A stretch of 64,000 nucleotides of DNA from GCA-2683825 sp965662355 (GCA_965662355.1 CBFIHP010000017.1:62001-126000); one strand, 5' to 3'; shown: positions 9,185 through 18,379, counted from the stretch's first letter. The notes: generated from the sequence alone by a model not told the origin. A program made the numbers and translations.

Positions 9185-9778
9185 ATGGCTATGCGAATCC
9201 CCCTTGGACTCTCTCTACTTCTCCTCTTCCTCGGCGCCTGCAAGGCCCCCACGGCCCGCGGCGTCATCAAGGTCAACGACAACGCAGAGGAATACCGACT
9301 GCGCTACCTGGATGGTCAGGTCTCGCTCAACACACGCTGCGGCGTGCGTATCGAGAATGGCTTGAACACAAAGGTCCGCCCCCTGTATGTCAACGGCGCG
9401 CCGATCGGTTTTTGCTGAACGCCCTGCCCTGACGTCTTCGTGCAAGACGCCGAGCTGTTCCTGACAAAGCAGGGCATCGAAGTAACCGACTACTTCGATC
9501 CGGCCCGCAAGGCTCCGCTCGTGCAACCACACAAGCTGCGAGTGAACTACGAGAACTACTTCTTCGCCGACACAGAGGGCCTGGAGCGCTTCCGCCAAGA
9601 CCCCGGCCACTGGTGTGGTCTGGTCACCGACCCCGTGACGAAACAACGCTTTCACCCTGGCGCGGGCAAGCAGGCATTGGCCCACGAGGGAGCTCTCTAC
9701 TACTTCTCGTCAGGCTCGAGCCGGGCTCGGTTCGAGAGCCACCCCGCACGCTATGCTTTACCTCGATTCCGGATGTAG
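9185..9778 (+). CDS. YHS-repeat lipoprotein with in-frame TGA; candidate selenoprotein
   Basis: One open frame runs from ATG 9185 to TAG 9776-9778, interrupted only by TGA at 9416-9418. The first 77 residues include a lipoprotein signal (LGAC lipobox) and a YHS-like unit (TRCGVRIENGLNTKVRP...YVNGAPIGFC); the TGA then falls where YHS/TRASH-like proteins often have the second Cys of an FCC..C motif. Reading through gives GFC-U-TPCPDVF, a UxxC redox pattern. Two more YHS-like units follow (NYFFADTEGLERFRQDP; LVTDPVTKQRF...YYFSSGSSRARFESHP). A SECIS-like hairpin lies just downstream. If TGA stops translation, this is a 77-residue lipoprotein plus a dead tail. The gene is convergent with the next one. 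Confidence 0.6.
9433..9449 (+). promoter_or_regulatory. SECIS-like stem-loop after TGA
   Basis: Six base pairs (CGUCUU / AAGACG) close a 5-nt loop CGUGC. The loop begins 20 nt after the TGA and has G as its second base and GU in the loop. These values fit the published consensus for bacterial selenocysteine insertion elements: a loop 16-37 nt from UGA, with a G in the first two loop positions. No compensatory evidence is available from one sequence. Confidence 0.45.
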
Positions 9779-9782
9779 TTGT

Positions 9783-9800
9783 ACCGGGCCTTGCCCCGGT
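9783..9800. terminator. Small hairpin between convergent genes
   Basis: A 6-bp GC-rich stem (ACCGGG / CCCGGT) with a 6-nt loop lies between the stops of the convergent genes at 9778 and 9801. There is no T-run on either side, so any terminator role is uncertain. Confidence 0.3.
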
Positions 9801-12038
9801 CTACTGCCCCGCCGCGTGTTCGCGGAGAATGCGCGTGTTCTTGCGTAGCAAACGTGCCGACCAGGCGACGCCGGGTCTGGGGTTTCTCGCGAAGCGACCT
9901 GAGCCGTACGAGAGCAACTGGTTGTCGTCGGTCACGCGCAGACTGTTTTCGACGAAGGTCGTGACGTCCTCGTAGTCGAGGATCAGCTGCTTCTGGATCG
10001 CCTTGCGGCCGTATTTGAGGCGCACATCGCTCTTGCGAATCTCCCAGGGCTCGAGGCCGCCGATGAGGACGCAGGTTTGATCGACCGGGCTCTGCCAGAT
10101 GCGCGTGTAGGGGTAAACGTCCCGAAAGCTCGCGGTGATCGCGTACATGTGGGGCGTCGAGACGAGGTGGATGGGCAGCCATTGGGCGACGATACCTCCG
10201 GGGGCGAGGCGATCGCGGGCCAGCTGGTAGAACTCACGTGAGTAGAGATGATTGCTGCCGGCGAAGTTGGGCGGCATCGGCTCGAGCGTGATGACGTCAT
10301 ACTCGCGTGTCGTGCGACGGAGAAAGGCGCGGCCGTCCATGACGACCTGTGTCACGCTGGGATCCTCGAGGACCTTGTCGTTGCTGTGGAACAGTGGCGC
10401 GGCCTCGAAGACGGCTTCGTTCAGGTCGACGATCTCGAGCGTCTTCGGCTTGTGCATGCGCACGGCGTTCGCGGTCTGGCCGGTACCCATGCAGATCACC
10501 ATCGTGTGCTCCAGCTTGCGCGCGGCCAGGGCCGGCAGGTGCCCCATCCAGTGCATGTAGCTGCTGGCGTCGTGCTCGGCGGAGGCCACGAAGCCGTCGA
10601 TTATCAGAAAGCGCACGAGCACGTTCAGCTTCAAGACCCAGGTCGTACTGTCGGCGTTCTCGCGCACGAATTCGACCTCGACATCGTTCCCGCGGGGCCA
10701 ACCGTGGCCCTGAACACGGTTCCTGGGTGAGTTGGGCTCGCCGAGTCGGGCCAGAAAGAGCCCCAGCGCACCGGCGGCCAGGGTCGCTACGAGAAAGCGC
10801 CAGCGTCGATCGTTGACGACGGCGGCGAACAGCACGCAGACAGCCGCCATCCAGCTGGCGTGCGTGGCACCGATCGTCGGTAGCAAAATAAAGCCCGTCA
10901 GACAGGAGCCGGCCACCGCGCCGATCGTGTTGGCGGCGTACAGGCGACCGGAGCCGACCGTGGAATCGTAACGCGCCAAGAGGCTGGGAAAGACGATGCC
11001 CAGAAGCGTCGCCGGAACGCCGCACAGGGCGATGACCCATCCGAAGCGGATGAAGCCCAGCTCGGGCGAGAAGAGCGAAGGTGCGATCGAGTTCGCGACC
11101 TTGGGCGTCACGAAGAGGTCGAGCATGTCGATCAGCGGCGTGAATCCGAATACCGCCAAGGCCGCCAAAGGCAAGACGTACTTCAAGCCGTCGATGGAAC
11201 GCCGTCGCATCCAGCTGGCGATGGCCGCACCGATGGACAGCGAGATCAGGAACGCGGCCAGAATGATCGCGAAGGCCTCGGTCGTCGACTGCAGGGCCGC
11301 TCGAATCGAGCGAAACCACGAGACCTCCAGGGCGAAGATCACGAAGCCGCTGAGGAAGGCCAGGGCCAGTGCACTGGGTTCGGGCCAGCCGTGCGAGCGC
11401 TCCGTCTCGACCGGATCGCCCTCTCCGCCGACTCGCAGACCCCAAATGCCGACGGCGATGTTCACGAGGGCGGCGATCAGGCTCGTCATGAAGACGCCCA
11501 CACCGGGCAGCACCAGGAACGTGACCAGGAGCACTCCCAGCACCGCGCCAGCCGTGTTCAAGGCATACGCGGTCGCCACGTTGCTGCCGGCCCGCCGCGC
11601 CGCCGGCGCCAGGACCGGAATGGTCACGCCCATCGCGATCGAGGGGATCAACAAGAGGAGCCCCGTGCCCAGAAGTCGCACGTAGGGCGCCAGTCCCGGC
11701 GATTGTGCCCAAACACTGGCATCCGCCCAGGCCACGAGCTCCAAGCCGGGTGCGATCAAGAGGCTCGAAACCCCGATCACGATTTCGGCCACGCCGTAAA
11801 CGAACAGGGGCCGCGTCAACCTTCCGCGCCGCGCAAGCCAGGCCGCAAGCAAACCACCGAGCCCCATGCCCCCCATCACAGCCGAAAGCGTGACAGCGGT
11901 TCCGTACGCGGAGAACCCGAGGGCCAACGAAGAATGATGCTGATACATCACTTCCCACGTCAACCCCGCCGCCCCCGAGAGCAGGACGGCAGCCAAGAGC
12001 TGAACGTGGCCTACGGTTCGGGAGTCGCGGCCTTGCAC
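9801..12038 (-). CDS. Fused membrane/spermidine synthase-like protein
   Basis: The 745-residue product has ~11-12 hydrophobic helices in residues ~1-420 and a C-terminal Rossmann domain of the spermidine synthase type (MVICMGTGQTANAV near residue 505; DLNEAVFEAA; EYDVITLEPMPP). Such proteins are annotated as fused MFS/spermidine synthases. In true aminopropyltransferases the motif after YDVI carries a catalytic Asp; here it is Glu, so polyamine synthesis is not assured and methyltransferase or other transferase activity is possible. It is located in the inner membrane with the Rossmann domain presumably cytoplasmic. Confidence 0.85.
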   Translation of the reverse strand: MQGRDSRTVGHVQLLAAVLLSGAAGLTWEVMYQHHSSLALGFSAYGTAVTLSAVMGGMGLGGLLAAWLARRGRLTRPLFVYGVAEIVIGVSSLLIAPGLELVAWADASVWAQSPGLAPYVRLLGTGLLLLIPSIAMGVTIPVLAPAARRAGSNVATAYALNTAGAVLGVLLVTFLVLPGVGVFMTSLIAALVNIAVGIWGLRVGGEGDPVETERSHGWPEPSALALAFLSGFVIFALEVSWFRSIRAALQSTTEAFAIILAAFLISLSIGAAIASWMRRRSIDGLKYVLPLAALAVFGFTPLIDMLDLFVTPKVANSIAPSLFSPELGFIRFGWVIALCGVPATLLGIVFPSLLARYDSTVGSGRLYAANTIGAVAGSCLTGFILLPTIGATHASWMAAVCVLFAAVVNDRRWRFLVATLAAGALGLFLARLGEPNSPRNRVQGHGWPRGNDVEVEFVRENADSTTWVLKLNVLVRFLIIDGFVASAEHDASSYMHWMGHLPALAARKLEHTMVICMGTGQTANAVRMHKPKTLEIVDLNEAVFEAAPLFHSNDKVLEDPSVTQVVMDGRAFLRRTTREYDVITLEPMPPNFAGSNHLYSREFYQLARDRLAPGGIVAQWLPIHLVSTPHMYAITASFRDVYPYTRIWQSPVDQTCVLIGGLEPWEIRKSDVRLKYGRKAIQKQLILDYEDVTTFVENSLRVTDDNQLLSYGSGRFARNPRPGVAWSARLLRKNTRILREHAAGQ

Positions 12039-12101
12039 GCTCCGAGAATACCAGCCCCAGCCGAGCGGTCTAGCGGAAGTCTTTCACGGAGAGCAACTCA
12101 T

Positions 12102-12129
12102 TCGCCGCGCACTCAGATCGGCGAGCGCC
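12102..12129 (+). repeat. 28-bp direct repeat, copy B
   Basis: This is the partner of 9050-9077, with one mismatch in 28. It spans the stop codon (12113-12115) and last codons of the minus-strand gene at 12113-12397. Confidence 0.6.
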
Positions 12130-12397
12130 CATCCTCTCTTCCATCCTCCCGATCGACCTCCTGAAGCTTCTCCCCGAACTCCTGCACGCTGCAAACTTGC
12201 TTCTCCACCATCATCCGCTGCAACGTCTTCGTGGCCAGCGCCAGCTCTCCGATCGCGCGTTCCAAGCGCTCGGCATCCAGGCTCCCGCCACTCCCACGAA
12301 TCGACGCGACCTCCCGGCGAGCCTGCTGAGCCTCCTCGCGGGCCTGGTCGATCTTGTGGTGTTGATAGATGTCGAAGATCCAGTTGATGAGACCCAT
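12113..12397 (-). CDS. Small coiled-coil protein
   Basis: The product is 94 residues. It begins with a short amphipathic or hydrophobic stretch (MGLINWIFDIYQ), followed by an alanine-, arginine- and glutamate-rich helix (~15-35) and a second helix (~40-75) predicted as coiled coil, then a charged tail (DREDGREDGRSPI). No family is recognised. It diverges from the MFS carrier at 12566, and the 168 bp between them presumably hold both promoters. Confidence 0.65.
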   Translation of the reverse strand: MGLINWIFDIYQHHKIDQAREEAQQARREVASIRGSGGSLDAERLERAIGELALATKTLQRMMVEKQVCSVQEFGEKLQEVDREDGREDGRSPI

Positions 12398-12565
12398 CGG
12401 GCTCCTCCGTTGACGGTTAGTGTGGCGCGACTCAGGCTCTGGGCCCCTACTTCATACTGGCGCCGCTGACTTCCGGCAAGGGTTTGGCAGGAGGGGCCGA
12501 CGCCCCCATACTCTGCGCGGCTCTCGGGGCTTTGCCACCCCCCCGCCCGTTGCTCCGAACGAAAC

Positions 12566-13984
12566 ATGGACAAGTCCCAGCTGATTCTCGAACGGATGCT
12601 GCAAGAGATCCCCGCGCTCGGGTTGCTCTTGGTAGCGGTGGTCCTGCTCTTCTGGCGAATCCCGAAGCCCAAGGACATCAATCACTCGATGGCGTTTCGT
12701 CGCCGTCGGATTTTGAACTGGCTGCCCCTCGGGTTGACGTACGCGTTCCTCTACATGGGGCGCTACAACATCAACGTCGCCAAGACGACGGGGATCATGA
12801 CCAAGGCCGAACTCGGCGAGATCACCGTCATCGGTACGACGGTCTACGCCCTGTCCTTTCTGATCAACGGACCGCTGACGGACAAGTACGGCGGCCGCTT
12901 GACGATTAAGCTGGCGGCGATCGGATCCGCCGCCGCCAACCTGGGAATGGCCTTTGTCCTGATGAGTGACTACGAAGGCAGCCTGGTCGGTCCGTTTGGA
13001 GCACTCTACGGAGTGAACATGTACTTCCAGTCCTTCGGGGCCGTGTCGATCGTCAAGGTCAACTCATCGTGGTTCCACATCCGTGAGCGCGGCACCTTCG
13101 GGGCCATGTTCGGCGTATTGATTTCACTCGGGATCTATCTGGCCTACGACTGGGGCGCGATCATCGTCGGATTCCTGCCGGTGCACTACGCCTTCATGAT
13201 CCCGGCCATCTTCCTGGCCATCTTCTTCGTGATCGACCACCTCATGGTCTACGACACGCCCGCGCAGGCGGGGCAGGTGGATTTCGATCCAGAGGATGCT
13301 TCCTCCGGGGACGATGGGCCGCGGCTGCCGGTCTTCGAGGTCGCTCGTAAGATGTTCACGAACCCCGTGATCCTGACCATCGCCTTTATCGAAATGTGCA
13401 GCGGGTTCATTCGCGGTGCCGTGATGAAGTGGGGTTACTTCTTCGTGAACGAAACGGCGGTCGAAGGCACCAAACCCTTCATCACCCAGCACTGGGGAGC
13501 GTTCCTGTTCTGTGCCGGGGTGCTGGGCGGTGTCTTTGCCGGAGTAGTCAGCGACAAGGTCTTCCATTCTCGCAGAGGGCCCACGGCCGGCATTCTGTAT
13601 GGGGGCATCATCGCCGCCGCAATCGCAACGCTCGCGTTCATCACGACGCCCTTCGCCGGATACCTGGTCGTGTTGGCCATTCTGGCGGTCATCGGCGTGC
13701 ACGGCATGCTGGCGGGCACGGCCAGCATGGACTTTGGAGGCCGTAAGAACGCCGGCCTGGCCGTCGGCTTGATCGATGGGATGGTTTATCTGGGGTTTGG
13801 ATTGCAGTCGGTCCTTTTGGGCTACTGGCTACCCACAGGGGAGGCCCAGGCGGACCCTGAAAACTGGCGGATATGGATGTACACGATCATGCCTGCCGCG
13901 ATCATCGGCTTCTTCCTGTGCCTACGGATCTGGAATGCGAAACCGGTGAAGAAGAGCGAGGAAACCGCCGGTAGCAAGGCCTGA
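12566..13984 (+). CDS. MFS transporter, organophosphate:phosphate antiporter (GlpT/UhpC)-like
   Basis: The 472-residue protein has an extra N-terminal helix (~18-35) and then 12 transmembrane helices. The region around residues 48-75 (RRRRILNWLPLGLTYAFLYMGRYN) and the loop NGPLTDKYGGR match OPA-family carriers of glycerol-3-phosphate or hexose-phosphate. The central loop (~230-255) is acidic. The substrate is not determinable from sequence. The stop is only 5 nt before the GTG of the S1-domain gene, so they likely form one transcript. Confidence 0.85.
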   Translation: MDKSQLILERMLQEIPALGLLLVAVVLLFWRIPKPKDINHSMAFRRRRILNWLPLGLTYAFLYMGRYNINVAKTTGIMTKAELGEITVIGTTVYALSFLINGPLTDKYGGRLTIKLAAIGSAAANLGMAFVLMSDYEGSLVGPFGALYGVNMYFQSFGAVSIVKVNSSWFHIRERGTFGAMFGVLISLGIYLAYDWGAIIVGFLPVHYAFMIPAIFLAIFFVIDHLMVYDTPAQAGQVDFDPEDASSGDDGPRLPVFEVARKMFTNPVILTIAFIEMCSGFIRGAVMKWGYFFVNETAVEGTKPFITQHWGAFLFCAGVLGGVFAGVVSDKVFHSRRGPTAGILYGGIIAAAIATLAFITTPFAGYLVVLAILAVIGVHGMLAGTASMDFGGRKNAGLAVGLIDGMVYLGFGLQSVLLGYWLPTGEAQADPENWRIWMYTIMPAAIIGFFLCLRIWNAKPVKKSEETAGSKA

Positions 13985-13989
13985 GTCCG

Positions 13990-15126
13990 GTGGCGCGACA
14001 CAGACACAATCCCGAGCCCCCCGAAGGGCACGGCGAGCACACGCTGAAAATCTGGGACGGAACCATCGTCGGTCTGAACGGCGACGACGTCTTCGTCGAA
14101 CTGGGTCCGCGCATGCAGGGCTTCCTGTCCGCCCGGCAATTCGACGAGCCCCCCCGCCCGGGCGAGGAGTACGAGTTCACGGTGCTCGGCCAGGAGGACG
14201 GGCTGTGGGCGCTGGCTCGTGTCGAGGAGGGGCTCTTGAATTCCTGGCGTGACATGGAGGTCGGCAGCTGGGTCAACGCACGGGTGACCGGGCGCAACCC
14301 CGGCGGGTTGGAATTGAAAATCGGGCCACTGCACGCTTTCATGCCTAAATCCGAGAGCGGTCTCTCGAAAGAGCAGGATCCCAGCATTCTCGTGGGCACC
14401 GAGATCACGGCCGAGGTGATCGAGATCGACAACACGCGCCAGCGCGTGCTCGTTTCGCAGAAGAGCGTGCTGAAGAAGCGCAAGGAAAGCCGCGACCTGC
14501 ACCAGACCGGCGCGCTGAAGGTCGGGCAAGTCATTCACGGTCGCGTGAGTCGCATCGAGCCCTACGGCGCCTTCGTGCGCTTCGGCCAGGGGCTCGAGGG
14601 CATGATCCACATCTCGAACCTCTCCCTCGATCGCATCGACCATCCCTCGGATGTCGTCACCAAGGGCCAGAGCATCGAGGCCAAGATCCTCACCATTCGC
14701 AGGGGCGGCAAACGGGTCGGACTCGGGTTGAAGCAAATGGTCGAGAGCCCGTGGAAGGCCTTCGCGCGCGTGAGCTACCCCGATCGGATCCTCGAGGGCC
14801 GCGTGACGAAGACCGCGGACTTCGGCATCTTCGTGTCGGTCGCGGAGGGCATCGAGGGTCTGCTACACAACTCGGAATCGAACGTGGGCCGGGATCGGCG
14901 CTTGCGAGACGTGATGAAGAAGGGGGAAACCATCGTGTGCCGCGTCGTCGATTTCGATCCCGACGAGGAACGCATGAGCCTCTCGCTGCTCCACCGGGAT
15001 GGATCACCGGTCCAAGCGGAGGAAGCCCTGGCCCCTGAAGAGCTATCGCAACTCACCGAGGACAAGGCCTCGGCGTTGACCAACCTGGGAAAGCTGCTTG
15101 CGCGGGCGCTAAGGCCTCGGGAGTAG
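13990..15126 (+). CDS. S1-repeat RNA-binding protein, ribosomal protein S1-like
   Basis: The 378-residue product begins at a GTG and contains four S1 OB-fold repeats (~20-80, ~90-160, ~175-245, ~262-335). The third and fourth are the most canonical (GRVSRIEPYGAFVRF..GLEGMIHISNL; GRVTKTADFGIFVSV..GIEGLLHNSE). A protein of this size with four repeats could be a short S1 paralogue acting in translation or RNA handling. It overlaps the convergent COQ4-like gene by 18 bp. Confidence 0.85.
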   Translation: MARHRHNPEPPEGHGEHTLKIWDGTIVGLNGDDVFVELGPRMQGFLSARQFDEPPRPGEEYEFTVLGQEDGLWALARVEEGLLNSWRDMEVGSWVNARVTGRNPGGLELKIGPLHAFMPKSESGLSKEQDPSILVGTEITAEVIEIDNTRQRVLVSQKSVLKKRKESRDLHQTGALKVGQVIHGRVSRIEPYGAFVRFGQGLEGMIHISNLSLDRIDHPSDVVTKGQSIEAKILTIRRGGKRVGLGLKQMVESPWKAFARVSYPDRILEGRVTKTADFGIFVSVAEGIEGLLHNSESNVGRDRRLRDVMKKGETIVCRVVDFDPDEERMSLSLLHRDGSPVQAEEALAPEELSQLTEDKASALTNLGKLLARALRPRE

Positions 15127-15552
15127 ACGCCGGGAGAGCTCGTCGACGTCCAGCGCGAGAACGTCGTCGATCCGCATCCCGTAGGCATTGCGCGAACGCA
15201 ACCCCCGCGTTGCGGCGCGCCAGCTGCGCCGCGGCTGAAACACGAAGCCGAAGAGCGTCACGAACAGGCGGTCTATCCACATGAAGAGATGGCGTTGGCA
15301 CCCGCCGCTGAAGACTTCCCAGACCGCCAGGTCCAATTCGCCAGAAAACCGCGTCGAATAGCCGGTCACCAGGTGATGCACGTCGTGCAAGTGCAAGGCT
15401 TCTCGGTAGCCGACGACCGGAAACAAGGGGACGGCCTTGCCCTTGATGCGTACCTTGATCCAGCTGACCTGGCGCCACTCGTCCAGACTCTGTGCTCCTG
15501 GGCACAGGTCGTGCTCGCGAACGTGATTCCAGAGTGCGGCGGCGGTCTGCAT
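15109..15552 (-). CDS. COQ4-like protein
   Basis: The 147-residue product carries the COQ4 metal-binding signature HDxxHx11E exactly: H56-D57, H60 and E72 in LHDVHHLVTGYSTRFSGE. COQ4 proteins take part in ubiquinone biosynthesis as scaffold or decarboxylase-hydroxylase. The sequence is shorter than mitochondrial COQ4, and its role here is unknown, particularly if the organism uses menaquinone. It follows the sulfatase-like gene after 8 nt and overlaps the S1 gene tail-to-tail. Confidence 0.7.
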   Translation of the reverse strand: MQTAAALWNHVREHDLCPGAQSLDEWRQVSWIKVRIKGKAVPLFPVVGYREALHLHDVHHLVTGYSTRFSGELDLAVWEVFSGGCQRHLFMWIDRLFVTLFGFVFQPRRSWRAATRGLRSRNAYGMRIDDVLALDVDELSRRLLPRP

Positions 15553-15560
15553 GGCTTCTC

Positions 15561-16994
15561 TTAGTTGTCGTCGCCCAGATACCCCAGTCCCTTCAGCTGG
15601 TTGATGACATCATCGGGGAGATCATCCACGTCTCCGACACCACCCGGCTTGGGCAAGCCTTTCAAGAGCTTGTTGAGGAGACGCGTCATCCTCTTCTCTT
15701 CCTCGCTTCCGGGCTGCAGCAGGTTGTGCTTCTCCTCCGGATCGGTCGCGAGGTCGATCAGGTAGTTCCGGCCGTTCGAGCCCCAGGTGAATTTCTTGTT
15801 TCCGTCCAGGAGCACGCGCCAATTGCCCTTGTGACGCCAGTCCTGATTGCCTGCGTTCATCATCGGCAGGGGATAGACCTCCGAGAAGATCGCGCGGCGG
15901 CTCTGACGGTCGAAGGGAACGCCTTGCATGCTGTCCATCAACACGGCGGGCAACTCGATTCCGAGCTCCTTCAGGATCGAGGGCATGACGTCGGTCTGCT
16001 GCACCGGCGTATTGTCGCGCCCGGTCCGGGCGTTCTTCCCGGGGAACTTGACGATCATGGGGATGCGGATCTCGGCTTCGCTCAACGAGTTTCCGTGGCC
16101 GTAGAGTGCCGACTCCCCCAGCAAAGGGTCGCCCATCAGCTCGCCGTGGTCGGCGGTGATGATGATCCAGGTGTCCTCCCAGATCCCCTTCGCCCGCAGG
16201 TGATCGAACAGCTGTCCTAGATACGCATCAACGTACGCTATCTCGCTGTCGTAGAAGGCATTCAAAATGACGCGATGCTCTTCGGGGTTCAGCTCCTCGG
16301 ACTTGCGCACCTTGCTCTTGGCGCTTTCGAACGCAGGGCCGAGGTTGCGGAACTTCTTCAGGTACTCGCCACGCGGCACGAAAGGGCCGTGGGCGTCGTA
16401 GTAGTTCATGAAGAGAAAGAACGGTCGCTCGCTATTGCGGTCGATGAAGCCCTTGGCCACCTCGGTCAGGTCCTTGGCATCACGTCCATTCAGCTCGGTG
16501 ATGTTGTCGTCGTCGTAGAACTGAAAGCCCTTGTTCAAACGGAAGGGCTTCTTCATCCAGGGCCCCCCCGCCACGCCACCGGTCGCATAACCATGGCCGC
16601 TGAGGATCGCCGCCAACGTGACCTCGTTGTCCGCGATGGGATTCGCGCGATACTTGTCCCACGCGGGATTCTGAGAGATCCCATGTGTCAGCTTCAGCAC
16701 GCCCTCGGGGTTGTACTTCGCTCCGTGCGCCGAGGGGTACTTGCCCGTGAACAGAGAGGCATGAGTCGGCATCGTCCAGCTGGACACCGCATAAGCGCGC
16801 TCAAAAACAACCGATTCCTTGGCCAGCTTGTCCAGCTGGGGCGAAGTCGCTCGTTCGTAGCCGTAGCAGCCCAGGTGGTCGGCTCGCGTCGTGTCGAGCG
16901 TGATCAGGATGATGTTCGGCCCCTCGGGTAAACCCTTTCCGCAGGCGGTGAGAGTAAGCAGTCCAAGGAGGCCGACGACGGGGGTGATTTTCAT
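15561..16994 (-). CDS. Sulfatase-like lipoprotein with Thr in the active site
   Basis: The ATG at 16994 precedes a lipoprotein signal (LTLTAC lipobox), which is why I prefer it over an in-frame start at 17060. The 477-residue protein has the alkaline-phosphatase-superfamily layout: NIILITLDTTRADHLG near residue 28, SWTMPTHASLFTG near 72-84, and ADHGE with GHGNSLSE further on. At the position where sulfatases carry the Cys/Ser that matures to formylglycine there is Thr (T74), as in phosphotransferases and hydrolases of the superfamily. A sulfate ester substrate is therefore not certain. It sits in the outer periplasmic face or membrane. Confidence 0.85.
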   Translation of the reverse strand: MKITPVVGLLGLLTLTACGKGLPEGPNIILITLDTTRADHLGCYGYERATSPQLDKLAKESVVFERAYAVSSWTMPTHASLFTGKYPSAHGAKYNPEGVLKLTHGISQNPAWDKYRANPIADNEVTLAAILSGHGYATGGVAGGPWMKKPFRLNKGFQFYDDDNITELNGRDAKDLTEVAKGFIDRNSERPFFLFMNYYDAHGPFVPRGEYLKKFRNLGPAFESAKSKVRKSEELNPEEHRVILNAFYDSEIAYVDAYLGQLFDHLRAKGIWEDTWIIITADHGELMGDPLLGESALYGHGNSLSEAEIRIPMIVKFPGKNARTGRDNTPVQQTDVMPSILKELGIELPAVLMDSMQGVPFDRQSRRAIFSEVYPLPMMNAGNQDWRHKGNWRVLLDGNKKFTWGSNGRNYLIDLATDPEEKHNLLQPGSEEEKRMTRLLNKLLKGLPKPGGVGDVDDLPDDVINQLKGLGYLGDDN

Positions 16995-17191
16995 GGGTCT
17001 TCGATGGTTCCGAGCCATGTACGTGACATGCAGGTCCGTTGTTGGCTGGGCAGGGTGCATGAAATCGGGTCAGGGTGTTTTGGCCAAGGATTTCTGGGGT
17101 CCGAGGGGAAGAAAGGGTGGGAAATGGGACTTGTCGTGTTGGGAAGGGGGCGCTCGTCGAAAAGTGTCAGACGCCGTACATCGGGGAGCCC

Positions 17192-18379
17192 CTAGACGAC
17201 CGATTTTCCTCCCACATAAACGCAAGACAACCCCCACTGCCCCTCATCCACAACGATCAGATCAGCCCGCGCCCCCACCCGCAAACCGCCGATCTCCCCC
17301 TCCAACCCCAACGCCCGAGCCGGCGTCTCCCCCGCCATGGTCAACGCCTCCGCCGCCGTGCACACACCGCCCGCCACCAGGCGCCCGCACGCCTCGAACT
17401 GTGAGGCCGAGGCCCCGGTCAGAATCGGGACGGACTCCGTATCTTGCTCTCCAGGTGCATCCGTCTTGAACGGATGCGTCCAGATCGCCCCATCCCGCAC
17501 GAAGCAACGCCGGCCGTGGGAGTGGAAGACATCGCAACCGGTTCCGGCCGCCCACAATGCATCGGACACCAACGCCAAGCCGTTCACCCCCCGTGCGCGC
17601 AGAGCCAACTGAAAGGACTCGGCAGAAACGTGGGCGAGGTCGCCGATGATCTCCGCGTAGAGAGCATCATCGGAAAGGGCGAAGTTGGCGAGGCCTGCCT
17701 CGCGGTGATGTACGGGGCCCATCGCGTTGAAGAGGTGCGTGGCTCCGTCCGCTCCGGCCCGCGCCGCTGCGGAGGCCTCGCTCCATGTGGATAGGCTGTG
17801 TCCAAGGGAGGCGCGGACGCCGCTCCGGACCAGCTCGGCGATCAGTTCGTCTGCTCCGGACAGCTCGGGGGCGATCGTCATGGTACGAATGCCTCGACCG
17901 TCGCCTGTCGATGATCCGAGGATGGCTTGCAGGGCCTGGAGCGAAGGCTCCGCGAGGCATTCGGGGGGGAGCGCACCGGCCTTCTTCGGATTGACGAAAG
18001 GGCCTTCGAGATGGAGTCCCACGATCCGGGCGCCTCCGCTCAGGCCTTCTGCCTTGCGCATGACGCGTTGGGCGTGTTCCCCGAGAGACGTAGGCTCGTC
18101 CGGAAACAAGGTCGGTTGGAAAGCCGTGGTGCCGGCGCGGGCCAACCCGTCGCAGAGCGCTTGCAGATCCTCCAGGGGACTCTGACCTGCGTATCCGTGG
18201 ATGTGCAGATCGACCAGCCCCGGGGCAATCAATGGAAGGTCACCGCCCGCTGCTTCGATGGGCTGGGGAGTGACACTCTCGATCCGCTCGCCGACGATCG
18301 TCAGGCGGCCCGGCACGAAGCGTCCCCCGAGCAGGAGTCTCCCGGAGAGCTCGATCGGGTTCTCCAGCGGGTCAGTCAT
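17192..18379 (-). CDS. nagA: N-acetylglucosamine-6-phosphate deacetylase
   Basis: The 395-residue amidohydrolase removes acetate from GlcNAc-6-phosphate in amino-sugar catabolism and peptidoglycan recycling. Seen motifs are DLHIHGYAG (H59, H61), HLEGPFVN (metal ligand E125), GHS, THLFNAMGPVHHREAG and SDA. The length is usual for the family. Its start overlaps the end of rsmD by 8 bp, so the two are probably cotranscribed. No nagB or kinase lies next to it. Confidence 0.92.
   Translation of the reverse strand: MTDPLENPIELSGRLLLGGRFVPGRLTIVGERIESVTPQPIEAAGGDLPLIAPGLVDLHIHGYAGQSPLEDLQALCDGLARAGTTAFQPTLFPDEPTSLGEHAQRVMRKAEGLSGGARIVGLHLEGPFVNPKKAGALPPECLAEPSLQALQAILGSSTGDGRGIRTMTIAPELSGADELIAELVRSGVRASLGHSLSTWSEASAAARAGADGATHLFNAMGPVHHREAGLANFALSDDALYAEIIGDLAHVSAESFQLALRARGVNGLALVSDALWAAGTGCDVFHSHGRRCFVRDGAIWTHPFKTDAPGEQDTESVPILTGASASQFEACGRLVAGGVCTAAEALTMAGETPARALGLEGEIGGLRVGARADLIVVDEGQWGLSCVYVGGKSVV

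Noticed and set aside
17055..17063. Possible fourth copy of the palindromic repeat (GTGCATGAA)
   Set aside because: Only nine bases match and the surrounding sequence is unrelated.
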